From: Apostichopus californicus | Taxonomy: Eukaryota; Echinodermata; Holothuroidea; Aspidochirotida; Stichopodidae | Length of the DNA: 23,115 bases | Assembly (NCBI GenBank): GCA_020650975.1 | Contig: JAIPMN010039833.1 | Location: 1 to 23,115 of the forward strand | Reading direction: 5' to 3' | Part shown: positions 12,001 to 18,435 of the stretch, piece after piece | Numbering within the stretch: position 1 is the stretch's first letter | Layout of the letters: every line of letters begins with the position of its first letter | The notes under the pieces: model-generated | The model's input: only the letters and a program-made list of their open reading frames with translations | Database searches by the model: none | Told to the model about the DNA's origin: nothing | Translations under genes and position numbers: made by a program

Positions 12001-15000
12001 CAGCACCCTCTGTTGATTTAGGGCGTGGCTTGGAGATCCCCATTCTCAAATAAAACCGTCGTTTCTGATGTATTACACCCTTTAGCTGATCGCTCAACAA
12101 ACCTCATTCTCATAAAAAATATTTCCGGTTAAAGTAATTCTCCATGTTCGTTTCAGAGTTACATCAACGCCTCATTGATATGGAATTTTATGACACAAAA
12201 GCAGAAAAATGAAGTGCTGTTTTTCTGTTGAATGTTATCACTGGAACTGAATTTTCGTTAGTGTAACATTTCTATGTAAGATAATGCAAGTCTGGACCAG
12301 ATCTATGTCAATAAATCATGGAATGTGTTTGATTTTTACAGAAATTCTTCTGTTTCTTAGGGGGTGATTGAATTGACATCCATAATAATAATTTCTTTCT
12401 TTCCTCTGCAGCATGTTTTCTTTTGTGTCAGGTTATACGCATTCGAGAGTTCTCGTCTGCCAAGAGAACTCAACATCAACTCAAGAGTAAGGACCCCAAT
12501 TTCTCTTTTTCAATTTTTTTGGGGTTAAATAATTTTTCTTCAAAATCATTCTTTGTTAAGAGATTTGACTAGAATTTATTTTGTCTGCACCAAAAAAATC
12601 CATTAACAAAATCCATTGATACAGAAATTTAGGTGCATGATTGTGTAAATTTATTCGAGGAAAATATGGAGATATGAATAGAACAGAATTTGGGAATGCT
12701 AAATATTAGTCATTATTACAAAAAAAAACCAGGGATACCTGATAAGTTTATAAAATTCATATTAAGTGGGGAAAAAAATATATATATATTAAAACATTAA
12801 AACACAAGTTTCTTCATCCCTCATAAAGTGGGTATCTCTCCTATGGGAATCATAAATTTGGTCATTAATCTCATCTTATTGTTTTGATTTGACTCTTACA
12901 GACAACAAAGCAAAAGTCAAATATTAATGGCAGATTGCTGTCTATAAATTATAATAATTCACAATCGATTGCAATTTAAATCTTAGCAGAGTCTTCATCC
13001 ATGAAAAAAGCCATTTGGAAGGCCTCAGAGGATTTCATATTTTATTTTTGATTTAAATTGGACAACTTTCGATGAAAAGCTCATAAAATATTTGAATTAG
13101 ACAACAACGTCTCCAAACTAGTTTATTAATAAAGAACTATAAAGCTGTGTGCAATTTAAAACTAAAATTATACAGCAATAGTCTTCTTCATAGTATATGA
13201 TATCATTTGAATGAAGAAGTGCTTGTCTTGGTTTAGAATCTGAAAACCACATGAAAGGTGGCATCAAAAGGTCCTTAAAAGAATTATACCAATGTTAGAG
13301 AGGCCTGAAATTGTTATCCTAGCAAGATCTAACAAACTAAACTGAAACAGACCAACTGGTTAAAAACGAAACATTTTTATTCCAGTCGGCCTGTGGAGGT
13401 GAACCTGCTTGGGTAGAAATGTCAGCCACTCTTGACTATTATATATATTTACCTATGCAGGCTTTTTGCAGTAGAAAAACAATTTTTTTCCCCCCCCCTT
13501 TGACCTGAACAGAAGTTGGTTGTATTTCACATCCATATTCAATTTCCAACCAGAGTCACTACATTTGACCAATTTTTTTTTCCAATTCTGTGAAGTATTT
13601 TATCTCGTCCAAAAAGCTGCAATGACTAGTTCATTTCGTAGCGTGACCAGTTAATCGTGATAACGACTTCTTCCACATTTCCTGTAGATGCCTAGTAGGC
13701 TATGCTCCATACATGAAACTGTTTATAAGAGTGTGGTAGGCCTATTCAAACTGCTGATATTTTATTTTGAGGGTAATAGTCTTTTCTCCAAATCTTTGTG
13801 ATAATTCCCAACTATCATCATCATCATCTTGTGTAGCTCTGTGATATGTTCTACCCGATAAATTATACCGCTTGCATAATCCTTTCTCGTTAGATTCACT
13901 CGTGCTCTCTTTACAAACGACAAGTTTCCTTCTCAACAAACCGGTTTATATCAGTTTTAAGTGTTTAGCCAAGATAAAACATTTCAGCCCTAATTCATGT
14001 ATGCAAAGTAGGCTAGGCTTCTATGGAAGTGTGTCAAGACTTAAAGTGCACATATTTTGCTCTGTACAGCTGTAATAGCAATTTTAGACGATCGTGCTTC
14101 AGAGCTAAACGGCGAGAGTTTCTTTCGGAGAAATGTTTTGCAAGGGCGAGAGAGAGACGGTGAAGCAAGCTCAACCAGCTGCTATTATCTCATTCTTGGT
14201 TTTCAATTCTTTTCTTGTTTCAAGCTTGGAATGCTCTTCACCGATGAGTGCGACAGTTTCAAGGATCTCATCCACCTACACTCCTTCTCATATGACTTTC
14301 ATCTCCGGACCGTCCAAGAGTATCTCAGTTCACCAGAGATGGGCTTCAAGATTCAGTACCACATCACCAGTTTCCTCTCAGATTTCATCAAATTCTTCAA
14401 CCCAATCCCTAGATTTTGTAGTAATTTAATACATTCTGGTAAGTATACCTTTTTTACCATCCCCTCCCCCTCCCCCTACCCACCTTTCCCGGGGAACCCC
14501 CATCCTCCTCGTTCTTAGATTGTGTGTCTACACTTCTCATATCTCCACATTCAACATAAAGTGTAACTTTGAAGGGGGTAAAATTTTTCCATCTCAGATT
14601 TTCTTTTTTCGCTTCCTGTCCGTTTGCCATCTTCAGAAACGCAGGGCTTCCTCAGTCACAACACACCGGCCCCCGATCTGTACGAATACCTCACCAAGCA
14701 CAAACTGGCCGAGTTCTTCCTCTTGAACATGAACAAACCAGAAGAAAGCGCTGAGCAAGAACAGGAGAACGCACTGGTCAGTTTCTCCAGACTCTGCGGC
14801 CGATTCAGAGCCTCCACCAGCTCCGGCAGTTTCCTCTCGGACGAGATCAACGTCAGCTTCATCATCTCGTGGGACGAGAATGAATACGAGAGCTCCACTC
14901 GGCCGGGGACCCCCGTCCCGGGATTCATCTGCGAGAGCGGGAACGCCACCAACGCCGCGGATTCGGAAAAGAACAAGAATCTGATGAGGCTGAAGTACTT

Positions 15001-17210
15001 TTTGATCATCAATTCCATGAAACACGTCTACCCCGCCGCGGGGGTGATGTCCTCCGTGATGGGAGCGGAGCTGGAATCAGTGGAGAAGAACCCCCGTTTC
15101 TCGTACATGATGAGCGAGATGCAGAAGAAGAGAGACCTGGTGAAGAAATTAGTTCGTGAGGCAGCAACCTACTGCAGGAGAGACATGCTCTGGAATAAAC
15201 TGTTAGAGGCGGAGGGAGAGACGACCGCCTCCTCCAAGAAGACGAAGAAGAAAGATACCAGCGAAGACAAGGCAGAGGTAAGGTGGAGGTTAACAAACTG
15301 ATTAAAAACTAAAATCAATTATTTAATTTAATTCATTTAATTGAAGAAAGATACTAGTGAAGGCAAGGCAGAGGTAAGACAGAGGCTTCCAAACTGATTA
15401 TTAACTTAAATCAATTATTGAATTTAATTCATTTAATAGAAGAAAGATACTAGTGAAGCAAGGCATAGGTTGCATGGAGGCTTCCAAACTGATTTTAAAC
15501 TAAAATCAATTATTGAATTTAATTCATTTAATAGAAGAAAGATACTACTGAAGGCAAGGCATAGGTAGGATGGAGGCTCTCAATTAAACACTAAAATAAA
15601 TTATTTCATTTAATTCATTTAATAGAAGAAAGATACTAGTGGCAAGGCAAGGCAGAGGTAGGATGGAGGCTTCCAAACTGATTCAAAACTAAAATCAATT
15701 ATTTAATTTAATTCATGTGACGTCATCTCTGTTTCTACATGGTTACTTTTCAATGGTGAAGCATGTAAAAAATATAAAGAAGATTTATGGAAGACTTATT
15801 ATTTTACTCTCTTGTTTGTGAGAGGGTTGGGGGAGGGGAGGGGGTGTGGTGAGGGTCTTAGCAAATGGCAGACATTGACAAATTATGTCCAAATCTTGTT
15901 TGTAGTAAAGGGATCAAGTTGTTTATAGCTGAGTTGTTTATAGCTGAAGGTAACCTCTTCATCTCCCAAGTGCAAGGAATTTAGCAGGAAGTCTGTGAGG
16001 TCCTCAGGACTAATGTTATGTGGAAGATTTGTTCATTTTTCTAATTTATACATATATTGGTGAGGTATCTAACAGTCATTGTACAGTATGTATTATAAAC
16101 TCATATATTTTGTAAGCACGACATATTGTCTCTTTGGTTACATGATCAACACCTCTGATACATGTGTAAGATAAAGGAGAAAGATATACTGACAATGCAG
16201 TTGAAAGAATGATCTCTACTTCTGTCATCTTACCCACACAGCAAGAAATCAGTTACGCAGAGTTCAACGTTCTCCTGGAATCCACCAAGCGGTTCCCTCT
16301 CACGGCTACCGACAAATCACTCATCTCACTGCTGGATAATAACCGCCAGTGGTACGAGAACCTGCTGACATCTCTGAGGTCAAAGTTCAATGTGATGGCA
16401 CGTTACTTTAAGAGTGAGGACGGGATGATCCACCAGTTGGCGTTGCTTAACCAGGTCTACCAGTCCATGGTGGTGCTACTAACAGTGGACTTTCAGTCTA
16501 ATGCAGTGGTAAGTAAAAAAGCTTGTTCATGGACCCCAAAAACTAATACAGATATATGATAGATATTATTCAAAGGTTCCTTTAATATTAAGAAGAGAAA
16601 GTATAACCACCAATGGGGGTGGAGCAAGAGAGACAGACCTGCTAAAACTCTGTTCAACTGTATTAAATAGTGATGACAGGAGGGCAGGAAATATACTAAA
16701 GAAGACCAGAGCAAAGGAAAAGCTATTAGAGGCCGAGTCGTGGAAGAAAGCAAATAGATTTCGAGATTTGTCCTAGGAACTTTCACCTCAGGTTCATTAA
16801 CACCCTGAATGACCCTAAATGATAACTCTAAGGAATTTTTAGTGAATAACCATGCAATCTGTCTTTGTGGGAATAATCACTACGACCATTTCCCACAGTG
16901 TGACTCCAACTGACCGGATGTTTTCCACAACTGATCAGTAGGCACATAGTGTTGTGTACAAACTCCGGTAGGTACGATTAAAATATTGCAATGTTCGTAC
17001 CATAATACAAAGTAATCTTAAAGGGTTTTATTTTTTCGTCTCTTCTCTCATCTTTTGCCTCAGGAGTTGGAAGCTGTCTATCGTACAGAACAAGATGTCG
17101 ATTGCATGTCCATGGAGGACAGCCAAACTCAGCCCGAACTGCACTGTCAGAAACATATCGAAACAGTCATTAATGCTGTCTGCTTCCATTTATGGACATC
17201 CATCCTCTAA
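1..17210 (+). CDS. SZT2: SZT2-like KICSTOR subunit, C-terminal third (16 exons, 5' partial)
   Basis: This spliced gene model has sixteen exons: 1-98, 2248-2442, 2844-2994, 3327-3496, 4590-4755, 5719-5870, 7555-7719, 8326-8596, 9763-9839, 10501-10760, 11161-11296, 12412-12486, 14225-14438, 14637-15277, 16242-16508 and 17064-17210. All introns are GT-AG, exon phases match at each junction, and the joined frame is open to a TAA. It encodes about 1,060 residues. SZT2 is known as the large scaffold of KICSTOR (with KPTN, ITFG2 and KICS2), which recruits the Rag GTPase-activating complex GATOR1 to the lysosome and represses mTORC1 when amino acids are scarce. The order of motifs FTLYTYNWS, WHNSRSHLMDC, YMQITVLGGIILAEL, ECDSFKDLIHLHSFSYDFHL and VINAVCFHLWTS fits my recollection of the SZT2 C-terminal region. 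I see no catalytic motif, as expected for a scaffold. The N-terminal two-thirds would lie left of the window. Exon boundaries are read from sequence only, with no transcript support. Confidence 0.82.
99..2247 (+). other. intron 1 (2.1 kb), no gene seen
   Basis: AT-rich intron bounded by gtaagt and the acceptor atgatcag. It holds oligo-T runs and a short G-rich patch at 1688-1720. Short open frames around 1547-1829 show no recognisable domain and no splice-site support. A second possible acceptor lies 10 bases further on (ttccacag, 2250-2257), but it would need a phase-1 upstream exon. Confidence 0.6.
2248..2442 (+). CDS. SZT2: SZT2 exon 2, Ser/Pro-rich linker
   Basis: This exon of 195 nt (65 codons, phase 0 to 0) runs from acceptor gatcag to donor GAG|gtaaag. 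The translation is rich in Ser, Thr and Pro (STPKSSSISSVDSASKSSKR, then SPLPSQPTSPTKPMSTETSP), so it is probably a disordered, phosphorylatable linker between folded modules. The other two frames have stops. It carries no specific SZT2 motif and is placed by phase and position. Confidence 0.68.
2844..2994 (+). CDS. SZT2: SZT2 exon 3
   Basis: This exon of 151 nt (phase 0 to 1) runs from acceptor cttccttag to donor TCAA|gtaagt. It begins with a charged helical stretch (EPSWQAREHERRYNEELNKQ) and continues HPIYSNVTKKWLDFEINS, which looks like the beginning of a folded domain. The split Lys codon is completed by exon 4. Confidence 0.75.
3046..3195 (+). repeat. G-run tandem array in intron 3 (about 18-bp unit)
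   Basis: Intron 3 (2995-3326) contains about 150 bp of degenerate repeats of an 18-bp unit, GGGGAGGGGGTAGGGACA. The coding strand has more than a dozen runs of three or more G separated by short loops. The G strand is the transcribed sense, so the pre-mRNA could form G-quadruplexes. The proline-rich open frame on the opposite strand here is an artefact of the repeat. Confidence 0.85.
3327..3496 (+). CDS. SZT2: SZT2 exon 4
   Basis: This exon of 170 nt (phase 1 to 0) runs from acceptor ccatttcag to donor AAG|gtaact. It encodes KICSIQKMTKCVQSRFSVDL, then VLFALIKKLPQVCSDTSF and KLFRKTSKGYELYQPATPK. The mix of hydrophobic and basic residues suggests a folded alpha/beta segment. No catalytic motif is visible. 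Confidence 0.78.
3908..4430 (+). repeat. 44-bp minisatellite in intron 4
   Basis: About twelve imperfect copies of a roughly 44-bp unit containing AGGCTAATAGGATATAG and TGTGTACATGAATG fill half of intron 4 (3497-4589). Units alternate between TAGGCTATTAATAGG and TAGGCTAATAGG variants, which suggests a higher-order structure of two unit types. The rest of the intron shows no gene. Confidence 0.88.
4590..4755 (+). CDS. SZT2: SZT2 exon 5
   Basis: This exon of 166 nt (phase 0 to 1) runs from acceptor tttttcacag to donor CAGA|gtaagt. It encodes KNRFASTQGQQCSIPKPG, then NQESFVLIGRNVHQWRYS and LDYNLSEEETKAPNLTNPQ. The acidic and Asn-rich end looks like a surface loop. Placement is by splice signals and phase. 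Confidence 0.75.
4756..5718 (+). other. intron 5 (963 bp), no gene seen
   Basis: AT-rich intron with a short TG run near 5200-5213 and T-rich tracts. A 10-base match to a tRNA B box on the minus strand at 5041-5050 is not supported by a foldable T-arm. Nothing else is recognisable. Confidence 0.6.
5719..5870 (+). CDS. SZT2: SZT2 exon 6
   Basis: This exon of 152 nt (phase 1 to 0) runs from acceptor tgtaaaag to donor CAG|gtgaga. The phase-1 base from exon 5 completes a Ser codon. The frame reads RKSYQQFSPCDLSSQSAK and ends LHLVPRQRLFLLYIIDKQ. The hydrophobic beta-strand-like end runs directly into the start of exon 7 (FTLYTYNWS), which fits the SZT2 pattern I recall. The acceptor has a weak pyrimidine tract next to the AG, although T-rich sequence lies just upstream. 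Confidence 0.75.
6329..6444 (+). repeat. two-copy 62-bp tandem repeat in intron 6
   Basis: Two diverged copies start at 6329 and 6391. They share the blocks CCAGGC(C/T)ACAA, CACTT, TGTAGGG and TTGCCAAG(A/G)TGAT. The repeat lies in intron 6 (5871-7554), upstream of the SINE and of the exon 7 copies. Its origin is unknown. Confidence 0.7.
6609..7554 (+). repeat. tandem copies of the start of exon 7 (decoy acceptor array)
   Basis: A unit of about 133 bp is repeated upstream of exon 7. Exon-like starts lie at 7026, 7159, 7294 and 7421, and the real exon starts at 7555. Each unit holds the first 60 or so bases of exon 7 (CACTCTGTATACTTACAACT, GGTCCTTGG, GCTGGTCCAATCC), then intron-derived sequence with CAGACTCGCATCAGACTT and CTCATCATATTTTT, and ends in a T-rich AG acceptor. 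The copies diverge from the exon after TTCTTC, so only the exon edge was duplicated. The copy at 7294 has lost about 21 bases. The left remnant at 6609-6690 is separated from the rest by the SINE. No copy has a clear donor, so these are most likely pseudo-exons. Confidence 0.88.
6691..7012 (+). mobile_element. tRNA-derived SINE with L2-like tail
   Basis: The head resembles a tRNA gene, with an A-box-like TGGCCAATTGGC at 6700-6711 and an exact B box GGTTCGATTCC at 6744-6754. The order of bases (AAGGCGTCCGACT...) recalls tRNA-Arg-type SINE heads. A central body with CCTTGGGCAAG follows, then a tail with GTAAAGCGCTTTGAGACC and AAGCGCTATATAAA, typical of the 3' ends of L2-clade LINEs that mobilise such SINEs. 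The element ends in an (ATT)n-like stretch. It sits inside the tandem exon 7 copies. Only about 5 bp (TTGTG) can be read as a target-site duplication. Confidence 0.85.
7555..7719 (+). CDS. SZT2: SZT2 exon 7 (FTLYTYNWS motif)
   Basis: This exon of 165 nt (55 codons, phase 0 to 0) runs from acceptor tcttgtag to donor CAG|gtgggt. It encodes FTLYTYNWSLELVQSFRDF, then RLIMWHNSRSHLMDCLV and MQKMGLYHHKPFGDTGQ. The TLYTYNWS strand followed by an amphipathic helix with WHN.R is one of the segments I associate with SZT2. I chose the start at 7555 because an in-frame TAG (7552-7554) lies immediately upstream, the preceding exon ends in phase 0, and LFLLYIIDKQ joined to FTLYTYNWS gives a sensible beta-hairpin. 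The four upstream copies of its beginning are described separately. Confidence 0.85.
7720..8325 (+). other. intron 7 (606 bp), no gene seen
   Basis: Ordinary AT-rich intron between gtgggt and acceptor cttgatcag. I see no repeat, transposon or coding segment in it. Confidence 0.6.
8326..8596 (+). CDS. SZT2: SZT2 exon 8
   Basis: This exon of 271 nt (phase 0 to 1) runs from acceptor tgatcag to donor AAAG|gttcgt. It encodes EDNPFCKSMGEIDSLVKQLV, a Ser/Arg-rich linker (PSTSLPRSQRRRHAILPPFD) and a conserved-looking end with YNAWRDPVLRHGAQLQEV. The donor GTTCGT is weak, but it gives the phase needed for the Asp codon that opens exon 9. A much stronger donor (ATCG|gtaaga at 8491/8492) lies inside the exon and has the same phase. 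Using it would drop 35 codons, including the WRDPVLRHG segment. Confidence 0.75.
8915..9683 (+). repeat. 46-bp AT-rich minisatellite in intron 8
   Basis: About 16-17 imperfect copies of a roughly 46-bp unit made of ATCATATTATGTGTAAATG, TTATGTGTAAAT and ATTATATAACATTAT. The array fills most of intron 8 (8597-9762) and ends about 80 bases before exon 9. It contains many short self-complementary stretches (ATATTATATAACATTATAT type) and would melt easily. Confidence 0.9.
9763..9839 (+). CDS. SZT2: SZT2 exon 9 (short)
   Basis: This exon of 77 nt (phase 1 to 0) runs from acceptor ttgatacag to donor AGT|gtaaga. The frame reads DSDVQKKLRNLFLIW, then QQKKRSYQPIS, an amphipathic helix with a basic end. 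The leading Asp codon takes its G from exon 8, which supports the weak exon 8 donor or its in-phase alternative. Confidence 0.77.
10079..10310 (+). repeat. duplicated segment with (CTCCCTC)n around an assembly gap
   Basis: In intron 9 (9840-10500) a segment of about 75 bp starting TTGAAATAATAGACAACG occurs at 10079 and again at 10210, directly after ten Ns at 10200-10209. Each copy ends in AATAAATCCCTCC or its variant and runs into CTCCCTC-type microsatellite. The copies differ by a 4-base indel and a few substitutions. This is either a real tandem duplication or two unmerged haplotypes joined across a gap of unknown size. Confidence 0.85.
10200..10209. other. assembly gap (10 N)
   Basis: Ten undetermined bases follow a pyrimidine-rich microsatellite. 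The round number suggests a placeholder rather than a measured length. It lies well inside intron 9 and does not affect the coding model. Confidence 0.99.
10501..10760 (+). CDS. SZT2: SZT2 exon 10
   Basis: This exon of 260 nt (phase 0 to 2) runs from acceptor gttgtcacag to donor CCAG|gtcagt. It encodes VDTLETLKQQSRLLTHCATP, ILFSPLWRKQVLADDDCEP, a short linker, then EEPWHVGLRYTFLQQYTQYL and TMKRFHQIE. The aromatic-rich WHVGLRYTFLQQY stretch looks like a folded core. The polypyrimidine tract of its acceptor is a run of 13 C. Confidence 0.82.
11161..11296 (+). CDS. SZT2: SZT2 exon 11 (YMQITVLGGIILAEL motif)
   Basis: This exon of 136 nt (phase 2 to 0) runs from acceptor tatcgtatag to donor GAG|gtatta. 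It encodes FSLTSRHGKEGQLPEGRSRR, then VRKASVRYMQITVLGGIILA and ELSFE. The hydrophobic strand ITVLGGIILAEL is among the segments I associate with SZT2. A strong internal donor (AGG|gtaaga, 11221/11222) lies in the exon with phase 0. Using it would remove exactly 25 codons, including this core, so I take the longer exon. Confidence 0.82.
11297..12411 (+). other. intron 11 (1.1 kb) with a possible short TIR element
   Basis: The intron shows no coding sequence. GAGGGCGCTG occurs at 11725-11734 and again at 11743-11752, and CAGCACCCTC, its complement with one mismatch, at 12001-12010. The roughly 285 bp between could be a small nonautonomous inverted-repeat element. I cannot define a target-site duplication, so this stays tentative. 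Confidence 0.3.
12412..12486 (+). CDS. SZT2: SZT2 exon 12 (short)
   Basis: This exon of 75 nt (25 codons, phase 0 to 0) runs from acceptor ttcctctgcag to donor AGA|gtaagg. It encodes HVFFCVRLYAFESSRLP and RELNINSR. The strand FFCVRLYA followed by SSRLP fits the continuation of exon 11 in SZT2-like proteins. A second AG inside (GTGTCAG at 12425-12431) would give a different phase and is not used in this model. Confidence 0.75.
12487..14224 (+). other. intron 12 (1.7 kb), no gene seen
   Basis: AT-rich intron with A- and T-rich tracts, a TA run near 12780-12790 and a C9 run near 13490. Open frames on either strand around 13742-14075 lack recognisable domains. No mobile element is evident. Confidence 0.6.
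14225..14438 (+). CDS. SZT2: SZT2 exon 13 (LHSFSYDFHL motif)
   Basis: This exon of 214 nt (phase 0 to 1) runs from acceptor cttgtttcaag to donor TCTG|gtaagt. It encodes LGMLFTDECDSFKDLIHL, HSFSYDFHLRTVQEYLSS, then ITSFLSDFIKFFNPIPRFC and SNLIHS. The segment ECD.F.DL.H.HSFSYDFHLR is a pattern I connect specifically with SZT2 and is one of the best arguments for the gene name. A longer open frame begins upstream at 14057 but has no acceptor and looks non-coding. Confidence 0.86.
14637..15277 (+). CDS. SZT2: SZT2 exon 14 (largest exon)
   Basis: This exon of 641 nt (phase 1 to 0) runs from acceptor gccatcttcag to donor GAG|gtaagg. It encodes TQGFLSHNTPAPDLYEYLTK, HKLAEFFLLNMNKP, an acidic region, VSFSRLCGRFRAS, INVSFIISWDENEYES, a Gly/Pro-rich loop, LMRLKYFLIINSMKHVYP, then VEKNPRFSYMMSEMQKKRD, LVKKLVREAATYCRRDMLW and a lysine-rich tail (KKTKKKDTSEDKAE). 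It is more GC-rich than its neighbours, which is why long antisense open frames overlap it. Those have no independent support. Its last 31 bases and donor are tandemly repeated in the following intron. Confidence 0.86.
15247..15716 (+). repeat. tandem copies of the end of exon 14 with its splice donor
   Basis: Five units of 91-96 bp start at 15247 (in exon 14), 15343, 15439, 15534 and 15625. Each begins GAAGAAAGATAC, continues through GGCAAGGCAGAG-like sequence and the donor (gtaagg, gtaaga, gttgca, gtagga, gtagga), then carries TTCCAAACTGATT and TTTAATTTAATTCATTTAA. The copy at 15343 keeps an open frame and a good donor. The one at 15439 has lost a base, the one at 15534 has a stop (TAG) just before its donor, and the one at 15625 is out of frame. 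The remainder of intron 14 (15278-16241) is AT-rich with a G-rich patch near 15820-15855. Confidence 0.92.
16242..16508 (+). CDS. SZT2: SZT2 exon 15
   Basis: This exon of 267 nt (89 codons, phase 0 to 0) runs from acceptor acccacacag to donor GTG|gtaagt. It encodes QEISYAEFNVLLESTKRFPL, TDKSLISLLDNNRQWYENLL, TSLRSKFNVMARYFKSEDG and MIHQLALLNQVYQSMVVLLT, ending VDFQSNAV. It reads as a helical C-terminal domain. The regular coding texture and phase-0 join to both neighbours make this a secure exon. Confidence 0.85.
16509..17063 (+). other. intron 15 (555 bp), no gene seen
   Basis: Intron between gtaagt and acceptor ttgcctcag. No repeat, mobile element or coding segment is recognisable. Confidence 0.6.
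17064..17210 (+). CDS. SZT2: SZT2 terminal coding exon
   Basis: This exon has 147 coding nt (48 codons plus TAA, phase 0) after acceptor cttttgcctcag. It encodes ELEAVYRTEQDVDCMSMEDS, QTQPELHCQKHIETVINAV and CFHLWTSIL, then stops at 17208-17210. The hydrophobic ending after HIETVINAVCFHLW is what I expect of the SZT2 C-terminus. Confidence 0.86.
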   Translation, partial: ELEAVYRTEQDVDCMSMEDSQTQPELHCQKHIETVINAVCFHLWTSIL

Positions 17211-17330
17211 GATACATTAATCTCAAAGATCTGAAGATGATCACGGGCGTAAGTGTGCAGAGTACGGAGACTGTCAATGTCTGACGAAGACCTGTCATGT
17301 TAGACTTTCACGATGAGAGATTTTGTCACA

Positions 17331-17436
17331 TCACCAGTCAGTGCTGTCACCAGTCAGTGTTGTCACCAGTCGGTGCTGTCACCAGTCAGTGCTGTCACCA
17401 GCCAGTGCTGTCACCAGTCGGTACAGTCACCAGTCG
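17331..17436 (+). repeat. 16-bp x 7 tandem repeat in the 3' UTR
   Basis: TCACCAGTCAGTGCTG-type units begin at 17331, 17347, 17363, 17379, 17395, 17411 and 17427, exactly 16 bp apart with few substitutions. The array begins about 120 bases after the stop codon. A period that is not a multiple of three argues against coding use. Confidence 0.95.
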
Positions 17437-18183
17437 AGGGCCTGTCATGGAAATGGCTGCATCAGCGCATAGAAAAGTGAAACAGTGGCGCAGCCAAGAA
17501 ATAATCGCGTTTGGAGGATCTCCAAGACTTGATATATACCGATAGTTGGTTGTTACAGAACTTAATGGGTGTATGAACCTACAGGTTGCCTGACATTGTT
17601 GAGGACTATGACGATATGAACTATCATGTGAATGAATCATTCTTCATTCTTTTTCTTTCTATCTTGATTAATATTCTCCTCAGTTGTCATATGACAAAAT
17701 TATTTGGCTAAAATAATGACTTGTCATCCAAGAAGGGGCATCTGATTTTAACTGCTTCCAAAGACATATTATTCCCATATGAGTAAGGGATATGAGGCTT
17801 TCAGAGTCAACTTTCTGGATCATATTTATTATATACGAGAACTATTGGGAAATCAATTGCCATTAGTGTAGTGTTTCCTACTGATAGAGATAATCAAATG
17901 CGGCGGAAACTTATTATTGCATGTTAGCCTTTAACTCCCAGGCTTGGGGAGTAGGAGTATAAAAGATATATCTTTGACTGCAGTGAGCGTGATTTTATTA
18001 AGAAACAGAACAAATGGAAAAATAATTCATCCTAGTCATTGATCGTGTCCTCAACATCAAATAATGATAGATATCCCAGGGAGACTGTTTCATTCAAAGA
18101 GTCATTTATTCCTCGCTGAGACATTTCTTCTCTGAATGAAAATGGTTTAATTTCTAGGAACAACTTCGATCACAACCTCAATT

Positions 18184-18213
18184 GGCCTTTTGGCTAAGAT
18201 CATGTGTATTATA
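18184..18213 (+). pseudogene. U2 snRNA 5'-region fragment
   Basis: The bases GGCCTTTTGGCTAAGATCA followed by TGTGTA match the highly conserved 5' region of U2 snRNA (stem I to the start of the branch-point recognition region) with one mismatch over 25 bases. After that the similarity decays: the expected GTAGTA reads GTATTA. The rest of U2 (Sm site, stems III and IV) is not visible, so it would be a 5'-truncated-copy remnant rather than a working gene. Confidence 0.6.
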
Positions 18214-18414
18214 CGCTTTCATGTGTCCTTATGAAGCAAGCTGCGATACACCTCACTTGGCGTAACATTGTCACGTTTGAGGCTGAATAGAATACCTTCT
18301 CACATGGTATTCCTCTTAAAGGTCCCGATAATAATTGTATTCCCTCTTTGGTACTCTCAGAAGTGGTGCTGTGTTTGCTTTAAGTGTGGACTATGAGAAG
18401 GGGTTGAATTGATT

Positions 18415-18435
18415 GGGTGGGTGGGGGGGGGGGGG
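18415..18435 (+). repeat. G-rich homopolymer tract
   Basis: GGGTGGGTG followed by about 13 G, a simple-sequence tract in the 3' flank. Confidence 0.85.

Noticed and set aside
13742-13939. Minus-strand open frame with an Asp run
   Set aside because: The Asp run comes from a short ATC repeat, and no gene structure surrounds it.
14057-14224. 5' extension of the open frame before exon 13
   Set aside because: The segment before 14225 has intron-like composition. The acceptor tttcaag at 14224 gives the phase 0 required by exon 12.
14633-15296. Long antisense open frames opposite SZT2 exon 14 (130, 120 and 95 codons)
   Set aside because: They mirror a GC-rich coding exon whose sense frame has good splice sites and family motifs. 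The antisense translations show no domain.
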